Counted from the stretch's first letter, positions 12,817 to 22,890 are shown. The stretch is DNA of 40,626 nt from Testudinibacter crocodili (GCA_006228005.1 VDHG01000024.1:1-40626), one strand, 5' to 3'. Made by a program: numbers and translations. Notes: generated by a model from the sequence alone, not told the origin.

Positions 12817-12919
12817 ACTAAAGTTGATGTTAACTTTATTCAAGTAAATAAAACAGCTTTTAAACAGATTTGATCTAAGTTATCCACAACTGTTTTTTTA
12901 AAAGTTTTTGATAAATTTT

Positions 12920-13381
12920 TTAAGATAAATATGATTTGCTTAGCTGATCGTATAAATTTGGCAGCCACTCGCCAGCTTGTTGATCATGATCGAGGTTTTG
13001 TAGTACATCAATTTTCAACGAAGGGCAACGTTTATTTGCTTGTTTGCTTTGCAGGATCCGTTCGACTTTGTCAACCGCAAAACAGAAAGTATCATAATCG
13101 GAGTTACCAAGTCCGATAACTGAAAAATGCAGTTGATTAAGCTGATCAACTGCATTTTCGATATGTTCAAATAATGGGTATAAATTATCCGGCAATTCAC
13201 CGGCGCCGTGGGTAGAGGTGATGATCAGCCATTCGCGATAGTCTTGTACAGCTTGCCAATCAGGACCGTGCAAAAGTGCGGTTTTGTAACCTTGTTGTTG
13301 TAATTGATCTTCACAGTATTCTGCTAAATATTCAGCGTTGCCTAAGGTACTGCCGGTGATGATACAAATCGTATTTTTCAT
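12920..13381 (-). CDS. mioC: FMN-binding flavodoxin-like protein MioC
   Basis: MioC is a small flavodoxin. In E. coli it has been linked to biotin synthase activity and to origin function through transcription across oriC. The 153-residue product shows the FMN phosphate loop TGSTLGNAEY (9-18), the second loop STHGAGELPDN (56-66) and the motif YDTFC. It is transcribed toward the origin, 19 bases after trkH, so trkH-mioC may be one transcript running into oriC. An uptake signal lies near 13275. Confidence 0.93.
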   Translation of the reverse strand: MKNTICIITGSTLGNAEYLAEYCEDQLQQQGYKTALLHGPDWQAVQDYREWLIITSTHGAGELPDNLYPLFEHIENAVDQLNQLHFSVIGLGNSDYDTFCFAVDKVERILQSKQANKRCPSLKIDVLQNLDHDQQAGEWLPNLYDQLSKSYLS

Positions 13382-13400
13382 AATATTCCTAATTAAAGTG

Positions 13401-14876
13401 TTACATTTTCCAATATCTCGGAAACAGCAGCACCAACATTGTGGTAATTTCTAATCGTCCTAACAACATACCAATAGACATCAGCCATTTGGCTATTTCT
13501 GGAATGTTGGCAAAATTGCCACTAGGTCCGACTGCCGGACCTAGTCCTGGCCCGACATTGCCGATTGCAGTTGCGGCACTGCTGAGTGCATCTAATGAGT
13601 CCATTCCGCTGATTGCCAATAATACACTTAATACAAAGATACTGATGAAATAACAAAATATAAAGGTGATAATCGCAAATAAAGTGTTATTTTGTACTTT
13701 TTTACCGTTATATTGCAGCAAATGTACACTGTTGGGATGAACTAGTGTTTGAATTTGAATTTTTAATAAACTGAAAATAATTTGAAAACGAAAAATTTTA
13801 ATCCCGCCAGCAGTCGATCCTGAACAGCCACCGATCAAAAAAGCAAATGCAAGAATAATCGTGGTGGCGCTAGTCCAGGTATCAAAATTGACTAAAGTAA
13901 AACCACTGGTAGATAAGATATTGATTAATGAGAAAAAACTGAAGCGTAGGCTGTCATTAAAATTAAAAATATGCTGTTGATAGAGATAGAACGTTAAAAA
14001 TAAACCGATGACCACAATAAACAGCGTAAAACCGACTATTTGTTGGTTGTATGCGATGATTTTAAAATTTCGTTTTTGGGCGGCTTGTAAAAACAGTAAA
14101 AACGGCAATGATCCTAAAAACATAAATAATGCACAAACCCATTGTGCTGCATTGGAATAATCTGCCAACCCGGCATCGCGTGTTGAAAAACCACCGGTAG
14201 AAAGTGCGGCAAAACTATGATTTATCGCGTCAAAAAAAGACATTCCGCTCAGCATAAAAGCAATAATTGATAAAAAAGTTAGCAAGATATAGATTCGAAT
14301 AATATTTTTAGCGATATCTTTAGTATGCGGGGTGCTTTTCTCTGACCAATCGGAGGATTCGCTACGAAACAATGTCATACCGCCAACATTTAAAAACGGC
14401 AGAATCGCCACCGCCATCACAATCATTCCCAAACCACCGATCCATTGCAATGTAGAACGCCACATTAATAAACTTGGTGCGGTGTTATTCAAATTGCTTA
14501 AGACACTGGAACCGGTGGTGGTTAAGCCGGACATTGTTTCAAAGTAAGCATCGGTTAAAGAGATATGCTTAATAAAAATAAACGGTAAGGCACTAAAAAG
14601 CCCGACAATCACCCAAATTAAGGTGGTCATCAGCAACATATCTTTTACCCGAAGTGCCATATTGCTCGGTTTTTTCCAAGTTAATAAAAAAGAGCAGAAT
14701 AATATAATAACAAATGATTGGCTGAATTCGGCTAAACCGTCACCGTTGGTGACAAGTGCGGTAATGATCGGTAACAGCAATAAATAGGCAATTTTATTCA
14801 GTACCGAACCTAGTGTGTAAAGGATAAAGGCTGAATTAAACATAATGATATTTATCGATTGGCTGAGATTTGCCAT
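13401..14876 (-). CDS. trkH: Trk potassium uptake channel subunit
   Basis: TrkH is the membrane pore of the Trk potassium uptake system and is gated by the cytoplasmic protein TrkA, encoded here at 21384. The 491-residue product has the four pore-loop selectivity motifs of the TrkH/KtrB family: TTGSS (120-124), STGGF (226-230), STSGF (322-326) and IGNVGPG (438-444). Transmembrane pairs surround each loop. No clear RBS precedes the ATG at 14876, and an internal ATG at 14843 is possible, so the start is uncertain by about 11 residues. It lies upstream of mioC, where E. coli carries asnC. Confidence 0.93.
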   Translation of the reverse strand: MANLSQSINIIMFNSAFILYTLGSVLNKIAYLLLLPIITALVTNGDGLAEFSQSFVIILFCSFLLTWKKPSNMALRVKDMLLMTTLIWVIVGLFSALPFIFIKHISLTDAYFETMSGLTTTGSSVLSNLNNTAPSLLMWRSTLQWIGGLGMIVMAVAILPFLNVGGMTLFRSESSDWSEKSTPHTKDIAKNIIRIYILLTFLSIIAFMLSGMSFFDAINHSFAALSTGGFSTRDAGLADYSNAAQWVCALFMFLGSLPFLLFLQAAQKRNFKIIAYNQQIVGFTLFIVVIGLFLTFYLYQQHIFNFNDSLRFSFFSLINILSTSGFTLVNFDTWTSATTIILAFAFLIGGCSGSTAGGIKIFRFQIIFSLLKIQIQTLVHPNSVHLLQYNGKKVQNNTLFAIITFIFCYFISIFVLSVLLAISGMDSLDALSSAATAIGNVGPGLGPAVGPSGNFANIPEIAKWLMSIGMLLGRLEITTMLVLLFPRYWKM

Positions 14877-14962
14877 AGATTACGCCAACGAATCAGAAAA
14901 GCAAATTTATTGCTTAAGTGATATGACAAATCAATTTTTATAGAAGGTTGATTTTATTGAGT

Positions 14963-15057
14963 TGGCGGAAGATCATGGGAGTTGAACCCACCCGAGACTG
15001 CTGGCAGCCTCAACAGGATTTGAAGTCCTGCCGCTTCACCGGAAACGACGATCTTCC
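14963..15057 (-). tRNA. selC: Selenocysteine tRNA (anticodon TCA)
   Basis: The minus strand folds into a 95-base tRNA with all marks of bacterial tRNA-Sec. It has an 8-base acceptor stem (GGAAGATC with GATCTTCC), discriminator G, encoded CCA, a stable D stem, anticodon TCA (complement of 15021-15023) in a CTTCAAA loop, and a long variable arm with a 7-base stem. The size equals that of E. coli selC. It is charged with serine, converted to selenocysteinyl-tRNA by SelA and delivered by SelB, both encoded next door in the opposite direction. A -10-like TACAAT lies at 15088-15083 without a clear -35 partner. Confidence 0.97.
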
Positions 15058-15155
15058 TCTGATTTTTGCGTTCGGTAGCAATATTGTACTGAATTTTAAT
15101 TAAAATAGCATTAAAATCAAATCATTCCACGATGATAATTTTAACCGGTGCTACT

Positions 15156-16547
15156 ATGAATTCTCTTTATCGATTATTGCCTTCCGTTGACAAAATATTA
15201 AGTACACCGCAAGGAGAGCTACTGATTGAGCGTTTTGGGCATTTGGCGGTGGTGAATCAGTTGCGCAGTCTGCTGCAACAAGCACGTTTACATATTCAGC
15301 AACAACAGCAATTGCCGCGCTATTTCAGTGATTTTTCAGTGTTGTATAAAAAACTGAGTTATAATTTGCAATTGCAGCGGCAGGTTGCGATTAAAAAAGT
15401 CCATAATCTGACAGGCACCGTTTTGCACACCAATTTGGGGCGTGCGTTGTGGGGCGAAGCGGCACAGCAGGCAGCGTTGGCGGCGATGCGAGAAAATGTG
15501 GCATTGGAGTTTGATTTACAGCAGGGCAAGCGCAGCCATCGTGATCACGCTATCAGTGAATTGCTGGCGCAGTTGTGCGGGGCACAAGCGGCTTGTATCG
15601 TCAATAATAATGCTGCAGCAGTGTTGTTGTTATTGGCGACATTTGCTTCTGGTAAAGAGGTGATTATTTCCCGTGGCGAGTTGATCGAAATCGGTGGTGC
15701 ATTTCGTATTCCCGATATTATGCAGCAAGCCGGTTGCAAATTAGTGGAGGTTGGTACCACCAATCGCACCCGTTTAGCAGATTATCACAACAATATTACT
15801 GAAAATACCGCACTTTTGATGAAAGTCCATTGCAGTAACTACCAAATTTGTGGTTTCACCGAAAGTGTGTCCGAAGCGGAACTGGCACAATTGGCACGGC
15901 AGCACGGCTTGCCGTTGATCAGTGATTTAGGCAGCGGTGCGCTGCTTGATTTAAGCCGCTACGGACTGCCTGCAGAGCCGACGCCACAAAGGATGTTGGC
16001 TGACGGGGTTGATTTGGTCTCATTTTCCGGTGATAAACTACTGGGCGGACCACAAGCTGGGATTATTGTCGGCAACAAAGCGCTGATCGACCGCTTGCAA
16101 CAGCATCCTCTGAAACGGGTTTTGCGCTGTGATAAAGTGATTTTGGCAGGTTTGGAAGCCACATTGCGTGATTATCTTTTTGCGGATACTTTAACCAAAA
16201 CTAATCCAACCTTGCGTTTATTAACTCAGAATTTAGATGAATTACAACAAGTTGCTGAGTTACTGTTACAAAAACTACAAGAAAAACTGAGTGCTGATTA
16301 TCAGCTGCAAATCGAATCCAGTTCGGCACAAATCGGTAGCGGATCGCAACCGATGCATCGTATTCCGTCACTTGCGGTGACGCTGCAACCGCACTCAGGC
16401 AAAAATGAGGAGTTAATGCAGTTGATCCGCTCGTTGAAACAGCTCAGCCAGCCGATTATCGGACGAATCGAACAGCAAAAATTGTGGCTTGATCTACGCA
16501 GCGTTGCCCATCCGCAACAACTTTTAACCATTTTGGACGAACTATGA
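15156..16547 (+). CDS. selA: L-seryl-tRNA(Sec) selenium transferase
   Basis: SelA converts seryl-tRNA(Sec) to selenocysteinyl-tRNA(Sec) with selenophosphate and pyridoxal phosphate. The 463-residue product equals the E. coli length. The PLP lysine is K294 in [14 protein letters not shown]. Other family motifs are [36 protein letters not shown] and SDLGSG. I place the start at 15156 ([12 protein letters not shown]), which aligns with the family. An in-frame ATG at 15132 would add eight residues; neither start has a strong RBS. Its TGA overlaps the selB ATG by four bases. One uptake signal lies inside it near 15808. Confidence 0.97.
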   Translation: MNSLYRLLPSVDKILSTPQGELLIERFGHLAVVNQLRSLLQQARLHIQQQQQLPRYFSDFSVLYKKLSYNLQLQRQVAIKKVHNLTGTVLHTNLGRALWGEAAQQAALAAMRENVALEFDLQQGKRSHRDHAISELLAQLCGAQAACIVNNNAAAVLLLLATFASGKEVIISRGELIEIGGAFRIPDIMQQAGCKLVEVGTTNRTRLADYHNNITENTALLMKVHCSNYQICGFTESVSEAELAQLARQHGLPLISDLGSGALLDLSRYGLPAEPTPQRMLADGVDLVSFSGDKLLGGPQAGIIVGNKALIDRLQQHPLKRVLRCDKVILAGLEATLRDYLFADTLTKTNPTLRLLTQNLDELQQVAELLLQKLQEKLSADYQLQIESSSAQIGSGSQPMHRIPSLAVTLQPHSGKNEELMQLIRSLKQLSQPIIGRIEQQKLWLDLRSVAHPQQLLTILDEL

Positions 16548-18418
16548 TTATTGTCAGCGCCGGGCATGTTGATCACGGCAAAACCGCACTTATCCATGCC
16601 TTGACGGGCACCGACACCACCCATTTGCCGGAAGAAAAAAAACGGGGTATGACGATTGATTTAGGCTATGCCTATCTGCCGTTGGCGAATGGCAACGTTT
16701 TGGGATTTATAGATGTGCCGGGACATGAACGCTTTTTATCCAATATGCTTGCCGGACTGGGTGGGGTAAATTATGCGATGCTGGTTGTTGCCGCCGATGA
16801 AGGCATCAAACCGCAAACCGACGAACATTTAACCTTGCTCAAATTATTGGATTTTAAACAAATTATCTTGGTGATCACCAAAGCGGACAAGGTTACAAAA
16901 ACGCAAACTGATCAATTGCAACAAACGCTGTTCCAACGCTATCCTTTTTTAGTACAAAGCAGTGGTAAAAGTGCGGTTTTTGTTACTTCCACGTTGAGTG
17001 GGCTCGGTATTGCTGAATTGCGAGATTATCTTGCCACCCTTGTGGACAGCCAGCAAAGCGAGCAGCCGTTCCGCTATGCGGTTGACCGTGTTTTTCACAT
17101 TAAAGGTGCAGGAAAAGTCGTGACAGGTACTGCGTTTGCTGGACAAGTAGCATTGGACGATGCTCTGCTTTTATCGACCAATTTGAAACAAGCGCTGCGG
17201 GTAAAAAATATTCATGCACAAAACCAAGCGGCACAGCAAGGCTATGCTGGACAGCGTTTAGCCATTAATCTTGGTGCTGCGGAGCAACACAAAATTGAGC
17301 GTGGGGACTGGTTGTTTTCGCATCATCAAGCTTATAGTAGTGATCGAATTACGCTGTTGCTCGATCCGATTCAAACTTTGAAAGCCAGCCAGCCGATTCA
17401 TCTATATCATGCCGCAACCCATACGGTCGGCAAACTGACGCTGCTGCAAAAAAACAGCGTAGCAAGCGGAGAAAAAGTGCTGGCTGAAGTGGTGTTGCAA
17501 GTGCCGTTATTTTTGCTGTTTGGCGATAAGTTGATTCTCCGCAGCGGCGACAATAAACAGACGCTTGCTGGGGCAAAAGTATTGGAAATCAACTCGCCGA
17601 CGCGCTATAAACGTAGCGAAATGCGTTTGGCTTATTTGTGGCAATTGGTAAACAGCCAAAACAGTCAGCAACGTTTGGCGCTGTATTTGCAGCAGGGTTG
17701 CGTGGATAAAAGTGCGGTTTGCTGGTTGGAGCAGCTAAGCGAACCACAATTTTCACACCTGCAACAACAGCTTGGTTTTGAAAGAGTGCGCCAATATTTA
17801 TTTGATCAAGATTATCGGCAGCAACAGCAGCAACGGCTATTGCAAGCCGTGCAGCTTTATCACCAGCAGCACACCGATCAATTGGGAATTTCTAAAGCTC
17901 GCTTGCAGCGCATGGCGTGTTTGAAGCAGCCGATTGAATTGATTTACCATTTGATTGAGGCGTTGATCGACGCTGGACAGTTGGCACAAACACGTGGTTG
18001 GATACATCTGCCCGATCATAGAATTGAATTCACCAGTGACGAACAGCAGTTGTGGCAGCAGGTTAAGCCGATTTTCAGCGCCGATAAACAAGCACTGTGG
18101 GTGCGTGATTTAGCAAAAATGTTGGCGGTGGACGAGCAACAAATGCGCAATTTTCTATATAAAGCCGGTAAGCTCGGCTATTTGACTGCCATTATCAAAG
18201 ACCGTTTTTTTCTGAGTGAAACCGTTGTGGCGTATGCTAGCCAAATTAAACAGCATATTCAGCAGCACGGCGAAATTTCGGTGAATGAATTACGCGATCA
18301 GCTGCAATTTGGGCGCAAAATGACAGTGCAACTGATAGAATATTTCGACAAGTGCGGTTTTTTGCGGCGTAAAGGGGATGTGCATTTGCTGCGTGACGGC
18401 GATATTTTTGAAGCTTAA
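16544..18418 (+). CDS. selB: Selenocysteine-specific translation elongation factor
   Basis: SelB is a GTPase that brings selenocysteinyl-tRNA to UGA codons followed by a SECIS hairpin. The 624-residue product has the G1 loop GHVDHGKT (7-14), DVPGHE (57-62) and the TKAD motif near 115. Beta-barrel domains follow, then a C-terminal half of winged-helix repeats that bind the mRNA hairpin (about 370-624). It is coupled to selA by an ATGA overlap. Its glutamine-rich codon runs (CAG/CAA) are typical of this genome. Four uptake signals lie in or at the end of the gene. No selenoprotein gene is visible in the window. Confidence 0.97.
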   Translation: MIIVSAGHVDHGKTALIHALTGTDTTHLPEEKKRGMTIDLGYAYLPLANGNVLGFIDVPGHERFLSNMLAGLGGVNYAMLVVAADEGIKPQTDEHLTLLKLLDFKQIILVITKADKVTKTQTDQLQQTLFQRYPFLVQSSGKSAVFVTSTLSGLGIAELRDYLATLVDSQQSEQPFRYAVDRVFHIKGAGKVVTGTAFAGQVALDDALLLSTNLKQALRVKNIHAQNQAAQQGYAGQRLAINLGAAEQHKIERGDWLFSHHQAYSSDRITLLLDPIQTLKASQPIHLYHAATHTVGKLTLLQKNSVASGEKVLAEVVLQVPLFLLFGDKLILRSGDNKQTLAGAKVLEINSPTRYKRSEMRLAYLWQLVNSQNSQQRLALYLQQGCVDKSAVCWLEQLSEPQFSHLQQQLGFERVRQYLFDQDYRQQQQQRLLQAVQLYHQQHTDQLGISKARLQRMACLKQPIELIYHLIEALIDAGQLAQTRGWIHLPDHRIEFTSDEQQLWQQVKPIFSADKQALWVRDLAKMLAVDEQQMRNFLYKAGKLGYLTAIIKDRFFLSETVVAYASQIKQHIQQHGEISVNELRDQLQFGRKMTVQLIEYFDKCGFLRRKGDVHLLRDGDIFEA

Positions 18419-18499
18419 CCGCACTTTTATTCCTTTATGCTCGAAAAGTGGCTAAAATAAGTGATTAACAGTTTTTATCCGGAAGAGTAAGAGAAATTT

Positions 18500-19006
18500 A
18501 TGAGTATTTTAACCGTATTAAAATACCCCGATGAGCGTTTGCGAACTAAAGCAGTGCGGGTCGAAAAGGTGGACGATGCAGTACGTGCGATTATCGACGA
18601 TATGTTCGACACCATGTATCACGACGAAGGTATCGGCTTGGCAGCAACCCAAGTGGATATTCACCGTCAAATTATCGTGATTGATATTGAAGGCGATAAA
18701 CAGCAGCAAATTGTGCTGATTAATCCTGAAATTTTGGCTTCCTCCGGGGAAACTGGGATTGAAGAGGGCTGTTTGTCGATTCCCGGCTGCCGTGGTTTAG
18801 TGCCGCGCAAAGAAAAAGTGACGGTGAAAGCATTAGATCGCAATGGTAATCCCTTTACCTTAGAAGCCGATGAGTTGTTGGCGATCTGTATTCAACATGA
18901 AATCGATCACTTAAACGGCGTGTTGTTTGTGGACTATTTATCACCGTTAAAAAGACAACGGATAAAGCAAAAAATGGAAAAACAAAACCGCTTAAATACA
19001 AAATAA
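18500..19006 (+). CDS. def: Peptide deformylase
   Basis: Def removes the formyl group from the N-terminal methionine of new proteins. The 168-residue product contains all three family motifs: GIGLAATQ (44-51), EGCLSIP (89-95, metal ligand C91) and QHEIDH (132-137, metal ligands H133 and H137, catalytic E134). It heads the conserved cluster def-fmt-rsmB-trkA-mscL. A terminator-like hairpin follows it, so fmt may also have its own promoter. Confidence 0.98.
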   Translation: MSILTVLKYPDERLRTKAVRVEKVDDAVRAIIDDMFDTMYHDEGIGLAATQVDIHRQIIVIDIEGDKQQQIVLINPEILASSGETGIEEGCLSIPGCRGLVPRKEKVTVKALDRNGNPFTLEADELLAICIQHEIDHLNGVLFVDYLSPLKRQRIKQKMEKQNRLNTK

Positions 19007-19014
19007 ACCCAGTC

Positions 19015-19040
19015 AATAGCCTCTCGATTGAGAGGTTATT
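19015..19040 (+). terminator. Terminator or attenuator between def and fmt
   Basis: Two 11-base arms (19015-19025 and 19030-19040) pair with one G-U around a 4-base loop and are followed by a T-rich stretch. It lies 9 bases after the def stop and inside a cluster usually read as one transcript, so partial termination is likely. Confidence 0.65.
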
Positions 19041-19086
19041 TGTTTTATCTCAATATCCAGACAATTTTTAGATGGCGTAGCACATT

Positions 19087-20046
19087 ATGCAAAGACCCTT
19101 GAACATTATCTTCGCCGGCACACCGGATTTTGCCGCACAACATTTGCAGGCATTACTCAATAGCCAACACAACGTGGTTGCAGTTTATACCCAACCGGAT
19201 AAACCGGCAGGTCGTGGCAAAAAATTGCAGCAAAGTGCGGTCAAACAGCTGGCAGAACAGCATAATTTGCCGGTTTATCAACCAAAGTCACTGCGTAATA
19301 CTGAAGCGCAACAGCAATTGGCAGCGCTGAATGCCGATGTGATGGTGGTGGTGGCGTACGGTTTGCTGTTGCCGCAAACAGTGCTGGACGCACCACGTTT
19401 CGGTTGCTTGAATGTGCACGGCTCGTTACTGCCTCGTTGGCGTGGCGCAGCGCCAATTCAAAGAGCGGTTTGGGCTGGTGATGTGGAAAGTGGCGTGACG
19501 ATTATGCAGATGGATATTGGTTTGGATACCGGCGATATGCTGCATAAAGTCCATTGTCCGGTAGCCGCCGATGAAACGTCGGCGTCACTGTATCAAAAAC
19601 TGGCGAAAATTGCGCCGAATGCGTTGCTTGAGGTGTTGAACGGCTTGCAAAGCAGCAAATTTAAGCCGGAAAAACAGGATGAGGCGCATAGCAATTATGC
19701 GCAGAAATTAAGCAAAGAAGAGGCAAAACTGGATTGGCAATTGTCGGCGATCCAATTGGAACGTTGCATTCGCGCATTTAATCCGTGGCCGATCAGCTAT
19801 TTAGTGACGCAAGACGGTAACCAACAACCACAAAGCGTCAAAGTTTATCAGGCGCAAGTGTTGCCGTCGGTTGAAAACGTGCCCGGCACAATTTTGGCGG
19901 CGGATAAACACGGAATTCAGATCGCCACCGCTGACGGGGTGTTAAATTTAACGCTGTTGCAACCAGCCGGGAAAAAACCGATGACAGCGCAGGAGTTATT
20001 GAATGCGCGCCGTGATTGGTTCCCGCTCGGTACTGTTTTAGCCTAA
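19087..20046 (+). CDS. fmt: Methionyl-tRNA formyltransferase
   Basis: Fmt formylates initiator methionyl-tRNA with 10-formyltetrahydrofolate, the step that Def later reverses on the protein. The 319-residue product has the N-terminal formyltransferase domain with [12 protein letters not shown], the catalytic set N109, H111 ([16 protein letters not shown]) and D147 (GLDTGD). A C-terminal tRNA-binding beta domain begins near 210. It lies 21 bases upstream of rsmB. One uptake signal lies near 19233. Confidence 0.98.
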   Translation: MQRPLNIIFAGTPDFAAQHLQALLNSQHNVVAVYTQPDKPAGRGKKLQQSAVKQLAEQHNLPVYQPKSLRNTEAQQQLAALNADVMVVVAYGLLLPQTVLDAPRFGCLNVHGSLLPRWRGAAPIQRAVWAGDVESGVTIMQMDIGLDTGDMLHKVHCPVAADETSASLYQKLAKIAPNALLEVLNGLQSSKFKPEKQDEAHSNYAQKLSKEEAKLDWQLSAIQLERCIRAFNPWPISYLVTQDGNQQPQSVKVYQAQVLPSVENVPGTILAADKHGIQIATADGVLNLTLLQPAGKKPMTAQELLNARRDWFPLGTVLA

Positions 20047-20067
20047 AGATGGTTTGGAATAAATCAA

Positions 20068-21369
20068 ATGAAGCAGATTAAAAAAAACTTATCGGTCAGA
20101 GCGGTCGCCGCCCAAATTTTATTGCAGGTATTGGATCAAGGTAAATCACTGTCAGCCTTGCTGCCAGACATGGCGAATCAAGTTAAACCGCAAGATCAAC
20201 CACTATTACAAGAGATCTGTTTTGGCATTTGTCGAGTGTTGCCACGCTTAGAGCGGATTATCGGCTTATTGGTGCAAAAACCACTGAAGGGCAAAACCCG
20301 GATTGTGCATTGTTTGCTGTTGGTGGGGCTATATCAATTGCTGTATATGCGAATTCCACCGCATGCAGCGGTTGATGAAGTGGTGAATGCGGCAAGTGCC
20401 TTAAAAAACGACAGTTTTCGTTCGTTGCTCAATGGCGTGTTGCGTCGTTTTTTGCGTGAGCAGGCGGACATTTTAGCCACCGTGGATAAACATTGGCAAA
20501 CGTTGCACCCAGAATGGCTGGTCAACCGTTTGAAGCAAGATTATCCGCAACATTGGCGTGAAATCGTTGAAGCCAATAATCAAAAACCCCCGATGTGGCT
20601 GCGAGTGAATCCGCAACATTGCTCAACACAAGACTATTTGGATCGGCTAATTCAGCAAGGCATTCAAGCCGAAATTTGCCCTGAGCAACCTGCTTGTGCG
20701 ATTCGCTTGCAAAGTGCGGTCAGCGTTAATCAGTTACCGCACTTTGAGCAAGGCTGGGTTACGGTGCAAGACAGTCATGCCCAGTGGGCAGGATTGCTGC
20801 TACAACCGCAAAATCACGAACGAATTTTAGATGCTTGTGCCGCGCCAGGTGGCAAAACCACACATATTTTGGAGTTAGCGCCACAGGCGCAAGTGATCGC
20901 CTTAGATGTGGAATTGCAGCGTTTACAACGGGTTAAGCAGAATTTGCAACGGCTAAATCAACAGGCTGAAGTGATTTGTGGCGATGCCAGCCAACCGCAG
21001 CAGTGGCTGGCTGACGGGGTGATGTTTGATCGAATTTTGCTCGATGCGCCTTGCTCTGCAACCGGAGTCATTCGCCGTCATCCGGATATTAAATGGCTGC
21101 GTCGTGAACAAGATATTGATGCGTTGAGTGCGCTGCAACAGCAAATTTTGACCGCACTTTGGGCACGTTTAAAGGTTGGTGGCACTTTGTTATATGCAAC
21201 TTGTTCGGTGTTGAAACAGGAAAATCAACAACAAATTGATTATTTTTTAGCACAGCATTGCGATGCGAAACGAGAAGCCATTTTTGGGCAAGCCTCTGTT
21301 ATGCAATTTTTTCCGCAACAACAAGGTGGCGACGGCTTTTTTTATGCTAAATTAATCAAAAGAGCTTAA
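20068..21369 (+). CDS. rsmB: 16S rRNA (cytosine-C5) methyltransferase
   Basis: RsmB (Sun) methylates C967 of 16S rRNA. The 433-residue product has an N-terminal NusB-like helical RNA-binding domain (about 1-140). The Rossmann methyltransferase domain carries the SAM motif [15 protein letters not shown], the [18 protein letters not shown] motif and the catalytic cysteine in YATCSV. It sits between fmt and trkA with short gaps. An inverted pair of uptake signals lies inside the coding sequence at 20710-20746. Confidence 0.97.
   Translation: MKQIKKNLSVRAVAAQILLQVLDQGKSLSALLPDMANQVKPQDQPLLQEICFGICRVLPRLERIIGLLVQKPLKGKTRIVHCLLLVGLYQLLYMRIPPHAAVDEVVNAASALKNDSFRSLLNGVLRRFLREQADILATVDKHWQTLHPEWLVNRLKQDYPQHWREIVEANNQKPPMWLRVNPQHCSTQDYLDRLIQQGIQAEICPEQPACAIRLQSAVSVNQLPHFEQGWVTVQDSHAQWAGLLLQPQNHERILDACAAPGGKTTHILELAPQAQVIALDVELQRLQRVKQNLQRLNQQAEVICGDASQPQQWLADGVMFDRILLDAPCSATGVIRRHPDIKWLRREQDIDALSALQQQILTALWARLKVGGTLLYATCSVLKQENQQQIDYFLAQHCDAKREAIFGQASVMQFFPQQQGGDGFFYAKLIKRA
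20710..20746. repeat. Inverted pair of DNA uptake signals inside rsmB
   Basis: Two uptake signals in opposite orientation form perfect 11-base arms (20710-20720 and 20736-20746) around 15 bases. Such pairs usually lie between genes, where they act as terminators. This one is within the coding sequence and has no T tract. Confidence 0.9.
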
Positions 21370-21383
21370 TTTAGGGATAGGTT

Positions 21384-22760
21384 ATGAAAATCATTATTCT
21401 CGGTGCGGGTCAAGTTGGTGGAACCTTGGCAGAAAATCTGGTCAGTGAAGATAACGATATTACCGTGATCGATAACAATTCCGAACGCTTGAATCATCTG
21501 CAAGATAAATTCGATTTGCGTGTGATTCTGGGTAATGCTTCTTCGCCTAGAGTTTTGCGTGAAGCCGGCGCTGCCGATGCCGATATGCTGGTGGCAGTCA
21601 CTAGCTCCGACGAAACGAATATGGTCGCCAGCCAAATTGCCTATACACTGTTCGGTACTCCGAGCAAAATTGCCCGAATCCGTGAAAATGAATATTTGCG
21701 CGAGAAAGAGCGCTTGTTCCAGCCTGATGTGATTCCTATCGATCATATTATCGCCCCGGAAAAACTGGTGATTGACGATATCGCACGTTTGATCGATTAT
21801 CCCGGCGCGTTACAAATCGCCCATTTTGCCGATGGACGCATCAGTCTGGTGGCGGTCAAAGCCTATTATGGTGGCCCACTGGTCGGTTATGCAATTTCGG
21901 CGTTGAAAGAGCATCTACCGCACTTGGATGCGCGCATTGTGTCGATTACCCGTCAAGAACGGGCTATTCGTCCACAAGCTTCCACTATTATTGAAGCTGG
22001 AGACGAAGTCGTTTTTATTTGTGCCACGCCTTATATTCGTGCAGTGATGAGTGAATTGCAGCGCTTGGAGCGACCATATCGGCGTGTGATGATTATCGGC
22101 GGTGGTAATATTGGTGCCGGTTTGGCAAAATATCTGGAAGATCGCTGTCGGGTTAAGCTGATTGAACGTAATCCGCAGCGGGCGGAGCAGTTGGCAGAAA
22201 AATTGTCTAAAACCTTAGTCTTTGCCGGAGATGCATCTGACCAAGCGTTGTTGTTTGAAGAACATATCGAGAATATTGATGTGTTCATTGCACTAACCAG
22301 TGACGATGAAGCCAATATCATGGCAGCGTTGTTGGCAAAACGCTTGGGGGCAGCCAAAGCGATGGTGTTGATTCAACGAATTGCTTATTTAAATTTGATT
22401 CAGGGGGGCACCATTGATATCGGTTTTTCACCGCAGCAAGCCACTATTTCAGCATTATTGGGGCATGTACGCAAAGGCGATGTGCGTAATGTGGTGGCGC
22501 TACGCAAAGGCAATGCCGAAGCGATAGAGCTGGTTGCGCACGGTGATATAGAAACCTCGAATGTAGTCGGACGTAAAATTGCTGCGCTGAAATTGCCGGC
22601 GGGTTGTATTATCGGCGCAATCTTGCGTGGCGAAGAGGTGATTATTGCTCATAATCATATAGTGATTGAAGACAATGATCATGTGGTGCTATTTTTAAGT
22701 GATAAAAAACAAGTTCCTGATATTGAAAAACTCTTTTTGCCTACACCATTTTTTATTTGA
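21384..22760 (+). CDS. trkA: Trk potassium uptake regulatory protein
   Basis: TrkA is the cytoplasmic NAD(H)- and nucleotide-binding regulator that gates TrkH. The 458-residue product has two tandem RCK units, each with a Rossmann domain and a C-terminal RCK_C domain. The nucleotide loops are LGAGQVGG near residue 5 and IGGGNIGAG near 236. It follows rsmB by 14 bases as in E. coli. The matching channel gene trkH lies 6.5 kb away on the other side of selCAB. Confidence 0.98.
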   Translation: MKIIILGAGQVGGTLAENLVSEDNDITVIDNNSERLNHLQDKFDLRVILGNASSPRVLREAGAADADMLVAVTSSDETNMVASQIAYTLFGTPSKIARIRENEYLREKERLFQPDVIPIDHIIAPEKLVIDDIARLIDYPGALQIAHFADGRISLVAVKAYYGGPLVGYAISALKEHLPHLDARIVSITRQERAIRPQASTIIEAGDEVVFICATPYIRAVMSELQRLERPYRRVMIIGGGNIGAGLAKYLEDRCRVKLIERNPQRAEQLAEKLSKTLVFAGDASDQALLFEEHIENIDVFIALTSDDEANIMAALLAKRLGAAKAMVLIQRIAYLNLIQGGTIDIGFSPQQATISALLGHVRKGDVRNVVALRKGNAEAIELVAHGDIETSNVVGRKIAALKLPAGCIIGAILRGEEVIIAHNHIVIEDNDHVVLFLSDKKQVPDIEKLFLPTPFFI

Positions 22761-22780
22761 TTTGGCATCATGAGTGGAAT

Positions 22781-22815
22781 AAATAGCAATATAACCTATT
22801 TTATATTGCTTATTT
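22781..22815 (+). terminator. Hairpin after trkA
   Basis: The arms at 22781-22794 and 22801-22815 pair along 14 bases with a single bulge around a 6-base loop, 20 bases after the trkA stop. The stem is AT-rich and the T tract is short, so termination strength is uncertain. Confidence 0.5.
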
Positions 22816-22822
22816 ACCAATA

Positions 22823-22838
22823 TTATCATTAATGATAA
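22823..22838. promoter_or_regulatory. Perfect 16-base palindrome upstream of mscL
   Basis: TTATCATTAATGATAA is its own reverse complement. It lies about 25 bases upstream of the likely mscL -35 element. Its half-sites point outward relative to the standard Fur box, so Fur is not a confident call. The regulator is unknown. Confidence 0.4.
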
Positions 22839-22862
22839 AAAACGATTTTATCGAAATATAAC

Positions 22863-22890
22863 TTTACATTTAAAACGTTATAACTATAAT
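22863..22890 (+). promoter_or_regulatory. Likely sigma70 promoter of mscL
   Basis: TTTACA (22863-22868) is followed after 16 bases by TATAAT (22885-22890). The mscL ATG lies 53 bases downstream of the -10, with an AAGGA ribosome site at 22931-22935. Confidence 0.65.

Larger units (their letters stand above)
12484..12919. other. Chromosomal replication origin oriC
   Basis: The segment lies between mnmG and mioC, the same context as E. coli oriC. It holds 13 GATC sites in 436 bases. Four AT-rich repeats resembling ATAAGATCTT lie at 12643-12653, 12661-12671, 12707-12716 and 12731-12740, in the place of the E. coli 13-mers, and form the likely unwinding element. Three perfect DnaA boxes follow: TGTGGATAA at 12790-12798 and TTATCCACA at 12808-12816 and 12880-12888. 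A near-match box is at 12702-12710 (TGTGAATAA). The order mnmG, AT-rich repeats, R1-like box, R4-like box, mioC matches E. coli, but the DnaA box region is shorter (about 99 bases against roughly 180). Gene orientation flips around this point, which supports the call. Confidence 0.93.

Noticed and set aside
15001-15057. A selenocysteine insertion (SECIS) element in the selC region.
   Set aside because: The hairpin structure here is fully explained by the tRNA fold, and no in-frame UGA gene ends nearby.
18422-18450. Uptake signal after selB pairing with a second half (CACTTTT/AAAAGTG) as a terminator.
   Set aside because: The stem is only seven bases, the second half is not a full uptake signal, and no T tract follows.
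21366-21746. A 126-codon minus-strand open frame over the start of trkA.
   Set aside because: It overlaps conserved trkA coding sequence and matches no family I recognise.
22822-22840. A Fur box upstream of mscL.
   Set aside because: The half-sites are arranged in the wrong orientation for the standard Fur pattern, so only an unnamed palindrome is reported.
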